A stretch of DNA of 64,000 nt from Myxococcus stipitatus (lineage in GTDB: Bacteria; Myxococcota; Myxococcia; Myxococcales; Myxococcaceae): contig NZ_CP102770.1 of assembly GCF_038561935.1 (NCBI RefSeq), forward strand, positions 4,030,001 to 4,094,000, read 5' to 3'. Below, piece by piece: positions 41,932-51,458 of the stretch; position 1 is the stretch's first letter; every line of letters starts with the position of its first letter. A model generated the notes under the pieces. The model was given only the letters and a program-made list of their open reading frames with translations. It was not told the origin of the DNA and did not search any database. The position numbers and the translations under genes were made by a program.

Positions 41932-44900
41932 CTACACCCCCCACCAACGGAAAGCCCCCAGGTGCGATGGCTGGCACAGCTCTGCCACCAGTTGCTCTCC
42001 AGAGAGGTTCTCCACCTGGGGCGAGTCCGCGCCGTCGGCGTACGGCACGAGCAGGCCGGGATCGATCTTGAACAAGCGCTCCGCCGCGGTTCTCCGCAGG
42101 TGATCGAGCTGCTCAAGCACCTGGCGCACCGTCCACGGGCCCTCATGTCGTCGAAGCTCCTGTAGGGCTGTGTCCGTCAGGCATAGTGCTCGGCTCAGCG
42201 CCTCGGGGCGGTGGCCGATGTTCCGCCGCATCAGCCCATAGTGCTCACAGACCAGGGCCTTGATGATGTCGTGGACCGGCCAGGCCAGGTCGATGACCGC
42301 CAAGGCTCCATTGGCGAGGAAGCTCGCGGCGAGACCGGGGATGCGGTCTCCCTCATTGCGCAGGGCATTCATTGCGCCCGCGCTCCCGGCGGTGCATGCC
42401 CACAGCTCCACCACTTCGCAGCGCGGCATGAGCATCCCGTGAGTGTTCCGCTCGCGAAGCGCCCTGCGTCCCTCCAATTGCAAGAGCGCCAAGGTGTCGT
42501 TGAGCGTCGCTGCCTTGCCAACCCCATACAGGCGCAGGGTCCGAATTCGGGCGGCATGAGACTCCAGACTCCTCACCTCCACGACATTCCTGTCGTCGAG
42601 TTCGCGAGGATCGACCACCAGATGAGGGGGCTGAATGCGCCGCAGCGTCTCCACAGCCGCCTCGCCAAACCCGGTGCTGCCATTCTCCTGGTCCCGAGCG
42701 AGCAGGCAGGCCGTGAAGTCGAGGGCCGGGGGCTCCCATGGTAGGGCGGAGAAGCCAAGTGACGGCAGGTGGACGAGCATCTCGACCTGGTGCGCGAGGA
42801 GCTTCCCTCCGACCCTCAAGCCGAGCAGTGGCAGCTCACGCAGGGCTCCCGGAGCCAGGATGCTCCATCTCAGCGGCTTCCTGGCTTGCGCCACACGGAG
42901 CAGCGATTCGAGCACCGGCGCCAGTGCCGCCTCCACCTTGCTCCAGCCGTTCCGGCGCATGGCCGAGGAAGTGCCTCGGTGGGAGTCGAAGTCCTCTTCG
43001 CAGAGGTGCAAGGCCCCCAGGAGTCCGTCCTGCACCCCGCCTGTCTCCACTCGGAAGGTGCGCTGGCCACGGGTGTGCCCGTCGTTCCAGCACGCCATGA
43101 CCAGCACTGCTCCGGAGGGCTCGATGACGAGCCCGAGGACACCGTGTCCGTCTCGCATCTCCCGCAGGGCCTTTTCGTTCGCCTCCAGGTCGCGTCCCGG
43201 CTCGATGATGCTCGTCATTCCTGGAAACTCACTGACGCCCATGCGCTTCCGGCCTTGCTCATCGGCTTCGAGGAGACGCGACCAGGTCTTGGCGATGTCC
43301 TCCTCGAGCCAGGTCGAGAGACAGGTGGCTTCGAAGGCGGCGGTATGCGGCACGCGCGAGCCCTCTTTTCGAAGTGTGTGGCACACCTCTCCAAGGCTCC
43401 AGGCCGTCATCGCCGTCTCCTCCGGGATCTGCGATGACAACTCCAAGGAAGACAGCGCATAGGGATCCCAGAGGTGTGGTTGCGTCAGCTCGCTCCGGGA
43501 GTCCATCGCGGGCAACAGGGCCGCATCGGTCAGCGTGGTGTGAAGGAGCCTCCGGATCCTCAGCAAATCCCAGAGGTACTTCAGCAGGGGCGGGAGGGCG
43601 TCCTGGTTCAGCACTTCGGGCAGACGTGCGAGTCGATGGAGCACGGTCAGTCGCAGGTCGCAGGAGTACTGCAAGCACGCCAGGAGGTGAATCGCGTGGT
43701 CTGGTTGGGCGCGGGCATGTCCAGCGAGGTACCCATTGAGCATCCATCGATAGGCGGGGCCTGGGGTGCCTGTCATTCGCACCAGGGGCGCGCGATCATC
43801 CGTGGGGTATCCCCACAGCGCCCCTTCCATCCGGTTGAGTGCCTCATTGAGGCCGCGGGGCAACACGCCCGCGCCTGGACGCCTCCCCTCCTGATGGGTC
43901 TTGTGGTTGACGACGGCCACGAGCTCCTCGGGGGGCAGGAAGGACAGTGCTGCATCAAGAGGCAACGGTTCGCCGCCCAGGCGTTCGAGCAACCCCATGA
44001 GACGGTACACGGCCGGCAGGGTTTCCGGGTGTGACCACTGCTCTGGCGTCAGCTTGAACAGCCCTTCCAGGTGGCTCGCGTAGCGAGTCCGCACCGCAGG
44101 GGTGCCCAGCGCGATCAGCTCGGCCGCGGTTGTTGCCACTCGGAGCGCTTGGACTGTGCCCGGGGTCACCTGGGACAACGTCGGGAGCACTTCATCGATG
44201 GCAGCCTGGACCATCGAGTCGGAATCCTCCATCAAGCCGTGGGTGACCTCCTGAAGGAAGCGCAACCGAGCCCGTGCTGCCGTGGCATCAGCGGACAGGT
44301 TCGGGGAACCCGGAGAGACATGGGCCAGGAGACGCTCCGCCCGGGCCAATGGCACGGTATGGGGGAGCAGTGGTCGGAGATCTCCTCCTTGGGCGACGTC
44401 GAGCCAGAGATGCGCGGCCTCGGTGGCCAGCTGCTCCCGCTCAGGGGGCGCGATGCTCGGAACCGCCAGCGCTTCGTGAATCCATGCCAGCGCGGCGAGC
44501 AGATTGTCGAGCTGGGAGGAGTTCAGTCGCTCACGCAGCAGCCTCGCCACGCGCAGGGCTCGCTCGGGGGAGGGAGGCTCCCCTGGAGCGGCGGAGAACT
44601 CTCGTTCGAGCCATTGGTCCTGCAGTTCATCGAAGGAGGTGGGCGCCGAAAGCTCTTGTGAGAGGAGCTGCTGCAGATGCGCCTGCTCCTCGGCGGTGAG
44701 CGCCCGTTCCGGGACTGGGGTCCATTCCTTCTCGGACTTCCACTCCGGCAAGCCGACGAAGCGAATCCCCGCCCACGAGATCGGGCAGGACAGACGCGAC
44801 TCGAGCTCGTTCACCTCTTGCTCACTCATCTGCTCCGGGAGGGGACCCAGCATTCCCAACACAGGTCCGCGTAAATCCTGTCTGAGCGGGAGGTCCAAGG

Positions 44901-45924
44901 TGTCAACGAAAGAGGCAATGGCCTCGTTGACGGGATGAGTCCGCAGGCACTGGAGCAACCTCGGGAGACTCTGCTCAAGCCAGTGCCGCTGAGCGCCTGT
45001 CAGGGCTCGAGCTGGCTCCTCGCCCGAGGCGAGCCGCCGCCTGTATTCCCGTGCCACGGTCGCGGTCACCAGATCCGGTACGGACCACTGTGTCCCGATG
45101 GCGGTGCGCACCCCGCTCATGAGCAGGATGTGGTCCAGTCCGTATCCCTCGTTCGAGGGGCGTGTCATGGGGTCGTGGGGGAGGTTTGTGCCTGACTGAC
45201 ACGCCCAGAGCTCCACTCGCTCCATCCCATCCAGCGCCTCTGCGCCGAAAGCACTGACGTCGAGCATTCCTCCCGCCAGCGACAGCTGGGGCCTCGCCCC
45301 TGGAGGGTGCTCTCCGTGGGTGTAGATGCTGAGCGTTCGGGCCTCCCCGAGGACACCTTGAATGGCTTCGCGCGTTGCCTGTGCTCCCTCCAGGCAGCGC
45401 TCATGTGGGCGCAGGGTCTGGAAGGCGATGGGGTGGAAATGTGTCCCTCCTGGGATGACCACCCACTCCTCGGTTCGAGGAGGTGTGGGCGCCGGGCGGG
45501 TGCGCAGCGGAAAGAGGCTGGGGAGCCAGATGATGGACTCGAACCGGTCGATGAGCCGACTGCCCTTCGGGCCGAGTGCAACGAGCGGAAGGTATGTCGA
45601 CTCATGGGAGGGCAGCAGGACCGCGCGGGCCCATGTCCCTGGGGGAAAGGCCGCGGAGAGGTCGAGCTCCCGCAGCAGCTCGGCCAGCCGCTCGGATTGG
45701 GTGAAGGTCCCGATGTTCTCAGCGGCATGCTGAACGAGGTGGAAGACCTCTCCGCGAATGGGGCAGGTGGTGCTCCGGGCCTTCAACTCCTCCCCTTCGA
45801 GCCACGCGGTGATGGCCAGGAGCTCACTCTCTTGTACGAAGAGGCGGACCAGGACGCTGCCTGGATGCTGGCGCAGCACTGCTTCGAGGGCCTTGGGGCC
45901 GAGGTTCTGGTTGAGGACTTGCTG
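41932..45924 (-). pseudogene. 3' part of an IS-disrupted TPR-CHAT-CHAT gene (two CHAT domains)
   Basis: The frame is open from the IS junction (45924) to the stop at 41932, 1,330 codons. Its first possible start is GTG 45879, but coding character (QQVLNQNLGPKALEA) runs back to the junction. Numbering from that GTG, a first CHAT domain at about 90-310 has His188 (YTHGEH), Cys227 (LWACQSGTN) and the GTQWSVPD strand. About 330-1000 is a long helical region without a named fold. A second CHAT at about 1080-1240 keeps Cys1162 (LWACTAGS) but shows LYGVGKA where the His-Gly is expected. CHAT proteins are caspase-like proteases. Expression of this fragment alone would need a promoter in or near the IS. 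Confidence 0.8.
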
Positions 45925-45927
45925 AAC

Positions 45928-45954
45928 TGAGCCTCCCCGGGTTTTGTGGACACC
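45928..45954 (+). repeat. Left terminal inverted repeat of the IS3 element
   Basis: These 27 bp start TGAGCC and contain CCCGGGTT and TGTGGACA. By my alignment 22 of 27 positions match the reverse complement of the right end. Confidence 0.85.
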
Positions 45955-45974
45955 GGAGATGAGGTGACCGAAGG

Positions 45975-46283
45975 ATGTCCACGACGATGCCGAGACGCGA
46001 GCGCAGGAAGTACACGCCCGAGTTCAAAGCCCGGGCTGTGAAGATGGTGCTGGAAGAGGGCAAGTCGCGAGCCCAGGTGGCCAAGGACCTGGACCTGACT
46101 CGCAGTGCGCTGGAGGCATGGATGAGGCAGTCCCGAACGGACGCGGGCCAGGGGCCGTCCGGGGCGCTGACGACGGGTGAGAAGGAGGAACTCGCTCAGT
46201 TGCGCCGCGAGGTGCGCCAGCTGCGGATGGAGCGGGAGATACTAAAAAACGCGGCGGCCTTCTTCGCCAAGGAGAGCACGTGA
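45975..46283 (+). CDS. IS3-family transposase OrfA
   Basis: This is a 102-residue protein. A helix-turn-helix of the Tnp-8/HTH_1-like type (KYTPEFKARAVKMVLEEGKSRAQVAKDLDLTRSALEAWMRQ) occupies residues 13-50 and should bind the terminal repeats. A leucine-zipper-like coiled coil (ELAQLRREVRQLRMEREIL) follows. The last codons overlap orfB by 4 bp. A run of six A (46244-46249) near the end is a candidate -1 slippage site that would fuse OrfA to OrfB. Confidence 0.92.
   Translation: MSTTMPRRERRKYTPEFKARAVKMVLEEGKSRAQVAKDLDLTRSALEAWMRQSRTDAGQGPSGALTTGEKEELAQLRREVRQLRMEREILKNAAAFFAKEST
46244..46250 (+). promoter_or_regulatory. Candidate -1 ribosomal frameshift site (AAAAAAC) of the IS
   Basis: OrfA is in one phase and OrfB in the -1 phase. 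The -1 frame is open from this A6 run through the OrfB start. Slippage here would make an OrfAB fusion transposase, the usual active form in IS3 elements. Confidence 0.6.
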
Positions 46284-47155
46284 GGTTCACGGCCATCCAG
46301 GAGGAGAAGGCGAACTACCCGGTGGCGATGCTGTGCCGTGTGCTGGAGGTGTCCCGAGCGGGCTACTACGCCTGGGAGGGACGTGAAGCGTCGGCACGCC
46401 AGAAGGCCAATGCGGCGCTGGTGGAGCGAATCCAGCAGGTGCATCAGGACAGCCGCCGCACCTATGGTAGCCCACGCGTCCAGGCCGAGCTGAAGGCCCA
46501 GGGGCTGCCCGTGGGCCGGCACCGCGTGGCCCGGCTCATGCGCGAGGCTGGGCTCCGCGCTCGTCGACGCAGACGGTTCGTGCACACCACGGACTCCAAG
46601 CACGGCCTCCCGGTGGCGCCCAACGTGCTGGCTCGCGACTTCAATCCACCAAGGCCCGACCGGACGTGGGCGACGGACATCACGTACGTGCCCACGCGGG
46701 AGGGCTGGCTCTACCTGGCAGTAGTGCTGGACCTCTTCAGTCGGCGCGTCATCGGTTGGGCCATGGACCGCTGCATCGACCGGCACCTGGTGCTTTCGGC
46801 TCTCGACATGGCGCTCAAAGGTCGCTGTCCCCCAGCGGGACTGTTGCACCACTCGGATAGGGGCAGCCAATACGCCAGTGAGGACTACCAGCGAGCGCTG
46901 GCCGCCCGCGGCATCCGATGCAGCATGAGCCGCAAGGGCAACTGCTGGGACAACGCCGTGGTGGAGAGCTTCTTCTCCACGCTGAAGACAGAGCTGGTGC
47001 ACGAAGCGGACTTCTCGACGCGCGAGGCGGCGAAGGGTGGCTTGTTCGAGTTCATCGAGGTGTTCTACAACCGCAAGCGGCGGCACTCCTCACTTGGCTA
47101 CGTCAGTCCCGCCGAGTTCGAGAAGACCGCCTCGCAGGTGCCACTGGCTGCTTAA
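46280..47155 (+). CDS. IS3-family transposase OrfB (DDE integrase)
   Basis: This is a 291-residue frame starting at GTG 46280. It contains an HTH_21-type N-terminus (YPVAMLCRVLEVSRAGYYAW, RRTYGSPRVQAEL) and an rve integrase core. The catalytic triad is Asp in TWATDITYV, Asp in HHSDRGSQYAS and Glu in DNAVVESFFSTLKTE. The C-terminus YNRKRRHSSLGYVSPAEFE is typical of the IS3 group. It is full length and shows no stop or frameshift, so the element appears competent. Confidence 0.95.
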   Translation: MRFTAIQEEKANYPVAMLCRVLEVSRAGYYAWEGREASARQKANAALVERIQQVHQDSRRTYGSPRVQAELKAQGLPVGRHRVARLMREAGLRARRRRRFVHTTDSKHGLPVAPNVLARDFNPPRPDRTWATDITYVPTREGWLYLAVVLDLFSRRVIGWAMDRCIDRHLVLSALDMALKGRCPPAGLLHHSDRGSQYASEDYQRALAARGIRCSMSRKGNCWDNAVVESFFSTLKTELVHEADFSTREAAKGGLFEFIEVFYNRKRRHSSLGYVSPAEFEKTASQVPLAA

Positions 47156-47159
47156 CCCA

Positions 47160-47186
47160 CCTGTCCACAGAACCCGGGCAAGCTCA
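47160..47186 (-). repeat. Right terminal inverted repeat of the IS3 element
   Basis: Read on the minus strand it starts TGAGCTTG and contains CCCGGGTT and TGTGGACA like the left end. Its terminal TGA is in frame with the interrupted TPR gene and acts as its new stop codon. Confidence 0.85.
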
Positions 47187-48665
47187 AACCTCCACATAGG
47201 CCGCATCCACTTGGGCGAGTGCGTTGCGCAGGCGGCGCACCTGTCGAGCCCCCTGCTCGACCTGGGCGTCGAAGAATTCGGAGGGGACAGGTGCCTCTCG
47301 GGCCTCGATGCACCTGGGCAGCATGAAGAGGGAGTCCTTGTTCTCTGCCTGCTTCATCTGGGAGATGAGGGCGTCGAGGATCTCCCGCTGGACATCGGGG
47401 GTTTGGTGTTTCATCGACTGTGCATAGCTGTCCAGCAGGTACGTCTGGCCCATGTGCTTCGACAGTTCATGGTAGAGCGCCTTGGGCAACGGTTCCTGCG
47501 GCCTTCGCATATGTGAGGAGAGGTTCTCGGCGAAGCGGAAGCCGCTCGTGTTCTCGAGGGCCAGGAAGGCACGCAGCGCATCTTGCAGGTCCTGCGCGAG
47601 GATTCTCGCCACGAGCTCCGCGGCATCCTGCATGTTGATCGACGCCGCATCTGCCTCGGAGTCGGAGATGGTGGCCAGGGCTCGGTGTTGGATCGCCTTC
47701 TCGATGAAGGTGCTCAGCAGTTCGATGGCCGCATGAGGCGCATCGCAACGCCGGAGCAGGACCGCCAGGTGTCGCTGGTGCTCGAACGCGTCCACGTGGT
47801 TCCAGCGCACTTGCTCCAGCAGGGGCCGGGCGCGAGTCTTTCGGTCGGGGGTATCTCCCGCGAGGATGATCTCCGCGAGCTCCATGCGCGCGAGTGCCTG
47901 GTTCAGTGCGTCCCCCTCGTGGATGACCTCCTTCGCCAGTCGTTCGGCCTGCTGGAGGTCCTGCTTGCGTCCACGCATGCGCAGCAGGCTCGCCGACGAG
48001 AGCCGGGCGCGCAGGGGGACGGCATGGCGGGAGGGACCGAAAAACGCTTGGGCGTGCCTGGCGCACTCCGCCGCCCGGTCATACTCGCGGAGGGCTCGTT
48101 CGACGTCTCCATGCTCGGCTCCGAGGAAGTTGGCGAGGTTCAGGTGGACCTGGGAGAGCTGTTGAAGGCCCAACTGGCCACAGCCTTCGAGGCGCCAGAG
48201 TGCACTCCTGTAACGTCGCTCAATCTCGTCGAAGAGGAGTGCTCGCTTCTCCTGCGAGACGAGGCGCGCCATCCGGCGGAGGCAGACGGCGAGAGAGCTT
48301 TCGGTCTCCGCGGACCGGAGCGGGGCTCGTTGGCGAGACGGCGATTCCAGTGCACGGCTGTAGAGTTGTCGGGCGGTGGCGAGGGCGAAGAAGCTCTCGG
48401 TCTCCTCCGAGAGTTCATGTGCCAGGTCATGGCGAGCGGCTGCCGCCGCGGCGCTGTGATCCTCCTCGGAATGGAGCGCCAGCGCTTGCCGGAAAAGTGG
48501 GAGTGCTTCCTTCCTGCGTCCCATGGCGCTCAGACGCTGGGCACGCAGCCGCAGGTTCAAAGACTCAGGATGTGCTTCGAGGGCCCGGTCGTAGGCTTCT
48601 TCATCTCGAAACGCCTGGCTGCTCTTCTGGGCTTCCGCTAGGACCTTCCTTTTTGACCACAGCAT
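47184..48665 (-). pseudogene. 5' part of an IS-disrupted TPR-CHAT-CHAT gene (TPR-like region)
   Basis: The start is ATG 48665 (MLWSKRKVLAEAQ), preceded by a strong AGGAGG; an open extension beyond it has no coding likeness. The 493 codons encode helical hairpins of TPR type (YDRALEAHPESLNLRLRAQRL, MGRRKEALPLFRQALALHSEE, VHLNLANFLGAEHGDVERALREYDRAAECAR, and more). The last native codon is GTT, within the AAC duplication, and the IS adds TGA. Without the IS the frame passes directly into QQVLNQN of the 41932-45924 part, giving about 1,823 residues in all. TPR arrays usually bind the partner or trigger that activates the CHAT protease. Confidence 0.8.
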
Positions 48666-48960
48666 GTGAGCTCCTCCTGCCCCCATAGCGAAAAGCCTCT
48701 GCTGGGTTTCCCCGAACGAGCTCGTTTCGGGGGCGGTCACTGAACCCAGGTCAGGCGCGGAGGCGCTGCGGAGGTGATCCACCCAGCCGAAGGCCGGGAG
48801 GTCATCGCACAATGGATGAGGCGGGGGCCGTGTGCGGAAAACTCAACGGAAGGCGTCGCCCAGGCACGCGGGCGCGCCTTCCGTGGGTGTCTCAACCACC
48901 CCTTCTTCGCGAGAGGTCAGTACGGACTCCCTGTCGACGAGGAGCGGTGCGACCACCGAC

Positions 48961-49422
48961 CTACGGATTCGGGGTCCAGCAGACGAACACCTCTTCCACA
49001 TAGTTCGACACGTAGTTGTTGGCATCCAGGACGCGGAATCGGAAGTACTTGCGATAGTACCGCCCGCCCGTGCGCAGTCCTTGGATGCAGGAGTCTTGGA
49101 TTGAGGTGGTTCCATCGCGCCACGTGTGGTTCTCTGGCGCGGGACTGGTTCCGAGATCATGGGCCCGTTGCCACTGGTAGCGATACGGAGGCACGCCGTT
49201 GCTGGCGCTTCCGGTGCAGGTGATCTTGTTGTTCAGGGGGTATTCGTCTTCGCAATACATCGTCACCGTCGGCGGGGGGATCTCGAGTTCCGCGGCCGTC
49301 TCGCCGGTTTGAGGCAATCCAGTCTCTTCGGGCATCGGTCCGCCACAGGCGCCCAGCAACGACATTGCAGTGACAAGGACCGCGCCAGTCCAGGTGTTCT
49401 TGATGAGGCTTGAAGCCGCCAT
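48961..49422 (-). CDS. Predicted lipoprotein
   Basis: This 153-residue protein starts at ATG 49422 (MAASSLIKN), with GGAG six bases upstream. A hydrophobic helix ends in the lipobox MSLLGACGG, so Cys is lipidated after signal peptidase II cleavage. The mature chain has an acidic/Pro spacer, then an Ig-like beta domain (PTVTMYCEDEYPLNNKITCTG, PPYRYQWQRAHDLG, YFRFRVLDANNYVSNYVEEVFVC) with four Cys. It probably sits on the outer membrane. The function is unknown. It is separated from the TPR start by about 295 bp in which no other gene is visible. Confidence 0.75.
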   Translation of the reverse strand: MAASSLIKNTWTGAVLVTAMSLLGACGGPMPEETGLPQTGETAAELEIPPPTVTMYCEDEYPLNNKITCTGSASNGVPPYRYQWQRAHDLGTSPAPENHTWRDGTTSIQDSCIQGLRTGGRYYRKYFRFRVLDANNYVSNYVEEVFVCWTPNP

Positions 49423-49546
49423 GGAGCACTCCATCGGGTGAGGGGAAGGCGGCTCAGTATTGATTGATTTGCAGGAGAAACAGGATTGCAGAAGTGGGAG
49501 TGTTGGAAAGTGGTCAAATGCGGCGGGTTCCGGGAGCTCCGAATCC

Positions 49547-50869
49547 TCACTCGAGGGCCACCCTCCAGTCGGGAGGCCAGATGCGTGGCCGATACGTGGG
49601 GTCCTGTCGCCATGCCGCGACTTCGTCCCGCCAGCGAGGCCAGTCCGCGTGTTGTCCTCGGCGCTCGACGAGGCCCGACGTGTGGCTCGCGAAAGCCAGG
49701 ATGAGCAACGGGAGCGCGAGCGCGCGCCGCATCCGGCTGAAGCGGTTGTTTTCGTCCGGCGCCAAGGCCGAGATGACCAGGAGCAACACGAGGACGGCGG
49801 GGACGTAGAAATAGCGGCCATAGCCCCCCGTGGGGAGCACGAGCTGCGACTTGTCGCCTGAACCGAGTGAACCCACCATGCACAATGCCGCGAGCAGGGG
49901 ACCGCTCACGGCGAGCAGCCGCACCTGGAACCGCTGTCGGTACTGCATCGCCCAGCTCCACCCGAGCAGAAGGACCGCACAGCCTCCCGCGAGGAGCACC
50001 GCGCGCCATGGCAACGCGCGGCCTCGCACCACCGCGGACGCCAACCGGTGGGCCAGGGGCAATCCCAGCACAGGCTCGAAGAGGGCTCGGGTCACCAGCG
50101 AGGTGGAGATGACGTCGAGAGAGGGCCTCGCCCGCCCAGCGCTCGCGGCCTCGAGTCCCTCTCGCAGAAACGCCGCGCCCCAGATGGCCAGGTGTGCCCC
50201 GACACACGCGGTGAGCAGGCCGGCCTGGATCCACGCCTCGCGTTGACGCGTCCTCCAAGCGCGCCACAGGAAGAGGGGAAGGAGGAAGCAGGTGACCGGT
50301 CCGGTCATCCCCGCGAGCACCAGCAGGGCCCTTCGGGCCCACAGCCCGGACCGCGAAGGCTCACCCTCGGATTCGAGCAACAGGAGCACGCTCGCGAGCG
50401 CGAGGTGGAACTGGGAGTTGATGGTGTTGAGCCACACCTCCTCGGAAGGGGAAGCCAGGATGAGGGCGGCGAGCGCGAGCGCCTGCCGGCCCGGGGTCCG
50501 GAGGAAGGCGATACGGCCCGCGAGCACCAGGGCGACGGGGATGAGCTGGATGCCCAGCGCCAGGAGGGTGGTGACCCAGGGGCCTGCTTCCGGCCTGGGG
50601 AGGCTCGCGAGAAACCCGGCCAGGTTGCTGAAGAGGGAGTAGTACCCCAGGTGTGGCGTCGCGAGCGCGGCGACCCCCACGTCGCGCGCATGCTCGAAGT
50701 ACACCGTGGCCTCCTCCGCCCAGAAGCGTGGCGAGCGCAGGAGGAGGGGCTCGCGCAGACAGATCCCCATGACCGCGGCGAAGAACAAGAGCCCTGCGTG
50801 GGGGCGTGTGGTGGTGTCTGGCGGAGCGGAGGTCGGCACGGTGCGGAGGGCTGTGGGCGCCGGAGTCAC
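49547..50869 (-). CDS. Polytopic membrane protein (glycosyltransferase-like)
   Basis: This is a 440-residue protein started at GTG 50869, which has AGGTGG about seven bases upstream. It has about nine to ten hydrophobic helices spread over residues 30-400 (LLFFAAVMGICL, LLALGIQLIPVALVLAG, WRAVLLAGGCAVLLLGW, VPAVLVLLLVISAL). The first extracytoplasmic loop contains FWAEEATVYFEHA, with the acidic pair that GT-C-type glycosyltransferases carry there. The soluble tail is short. It may transfer a sugar from a polyprenyl carrier, but no acceptor is indicated. Confidence 0.65.
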   Translation of the reverse strand: MTPAPTALRTVPTSAPPDTTTRPHAGLLFFAAVMGICLREPLLLRSPRFWAEEATVYFEHARDVGVAALATPHLGYYSLFSNLAGFLASLPRPEAGPWVTTLLALGIQLIPVALVLAGRIAFLRTPGRQALALAALILASPSEEVWLNTINSQFHLALASVLLLLESEGEPSRSGLWARRALLVLAGMTGPVTCFLLPLFLWRAWRTRQREAWIQAGLLTACVGAHLAIWGAAFLREGLEAASAGRARPSLDVISTSLVTRALFEPVLGLPLAHRLASAVVRGRALPWRAVLLAGGCAVLLLGWSWAMQYRQRFQVRLLAVSGPLLAALCMVGSLGSGDKSQLVLPTGGYGRYFYVPAVLVLLLVISALAPDENNRFSRMRRALALPLLILAFASHTSGLVERRGQHADWPRWRDEVAAWRQDPTYRPRIWPPDWRVALE

Positions 50870-51458
50870 TGTGCCACCTCGAGAGCGTTCCCTCAAAACC
50901 CAACTCGCCTGAGCGACTGACCACACGTCGCGCTCAGCGAGGCCCTCCGAGCGCCGTACCTGGGGAGGCGCGCTTCAGGGGCGGCCCAGGTGTATGTCCG
51001 GATTCCGAGCCAGACATATGAAAGATGGCGGAATGCCGCGTCGCGCCAGCACCAAGTCAGACACTTCATGACCCGTGTGCGTGTTTTCCAGGGGATTCAA
51101 AGACATTCATGGAAATCCTCCAGTCCAACTGTCCCTCTCATTCCTGTCTTCCACGCCTTGATTGGGAATGTTGGGTCCGAACTCACCCGGTAGGTGGGGC
51201 CCATACGGGGCAATGGAATGGCAAAGTGTGTTGCCCTTGGAAAGTCATTGGAGCTCTTCCATGCATTGTTCGTGAGCCGCTATTATTCGTCCTCGTGGCT
51301 TGTGCAGTTGCAATCCACCAGGGAGGGGGGGCTTGTGAAGACGAGTCAGCCGAGTACAGGTCTGTGCTTGGACGTCAGGCGTCGATTGTCGAGCAGGGGG
51401 CTCATGGTGCAATCACCGTGGATGCAGTCGTTCATCCACGAAACTGCGAGGAGGGGAC
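50870..51458. other. Long intergenic region upstream of the first halogenase
   Basis: These 589 bp are less GC-rich than the surroundings (for example around 51090-51260). I find no convincing gene, tRNA or terminator in them. The last 49 bases form the leader shared, in diverged form, with the second halogenase, including the GAGGAGGGG ribosome-binding site. Confidence 0.4.

Larger units (their letters stand above)
45928..47186 (+). mobile_element. IS3-family insertion sequence, 1,259 bp
   Basis: The ends are imperfect inverted repeats beginning TGAGC, and two overlapping transposase frames (orfA, orfB) fill the interior. The flanks carry a 3-bp direct repeat AAC (45925-45927 and 47187-47189), the size expected for many IS3 members. 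Both ends and both frames look intact, so the element may still be mobile. It is inserted in the large TPR-CHAT gene, in the opposite orientation. The outermost TGA of its right end supplies the stop codon of the truncated TPR half. Confidence 0.92.

Noticed and set aside
40199-48960. Genomic island integrated at tRNA-Leu
   Set aside because: The accessory operon begins just after the tRNA, but I found no integrase and no repeat of the tRNA 3' end on the far side.
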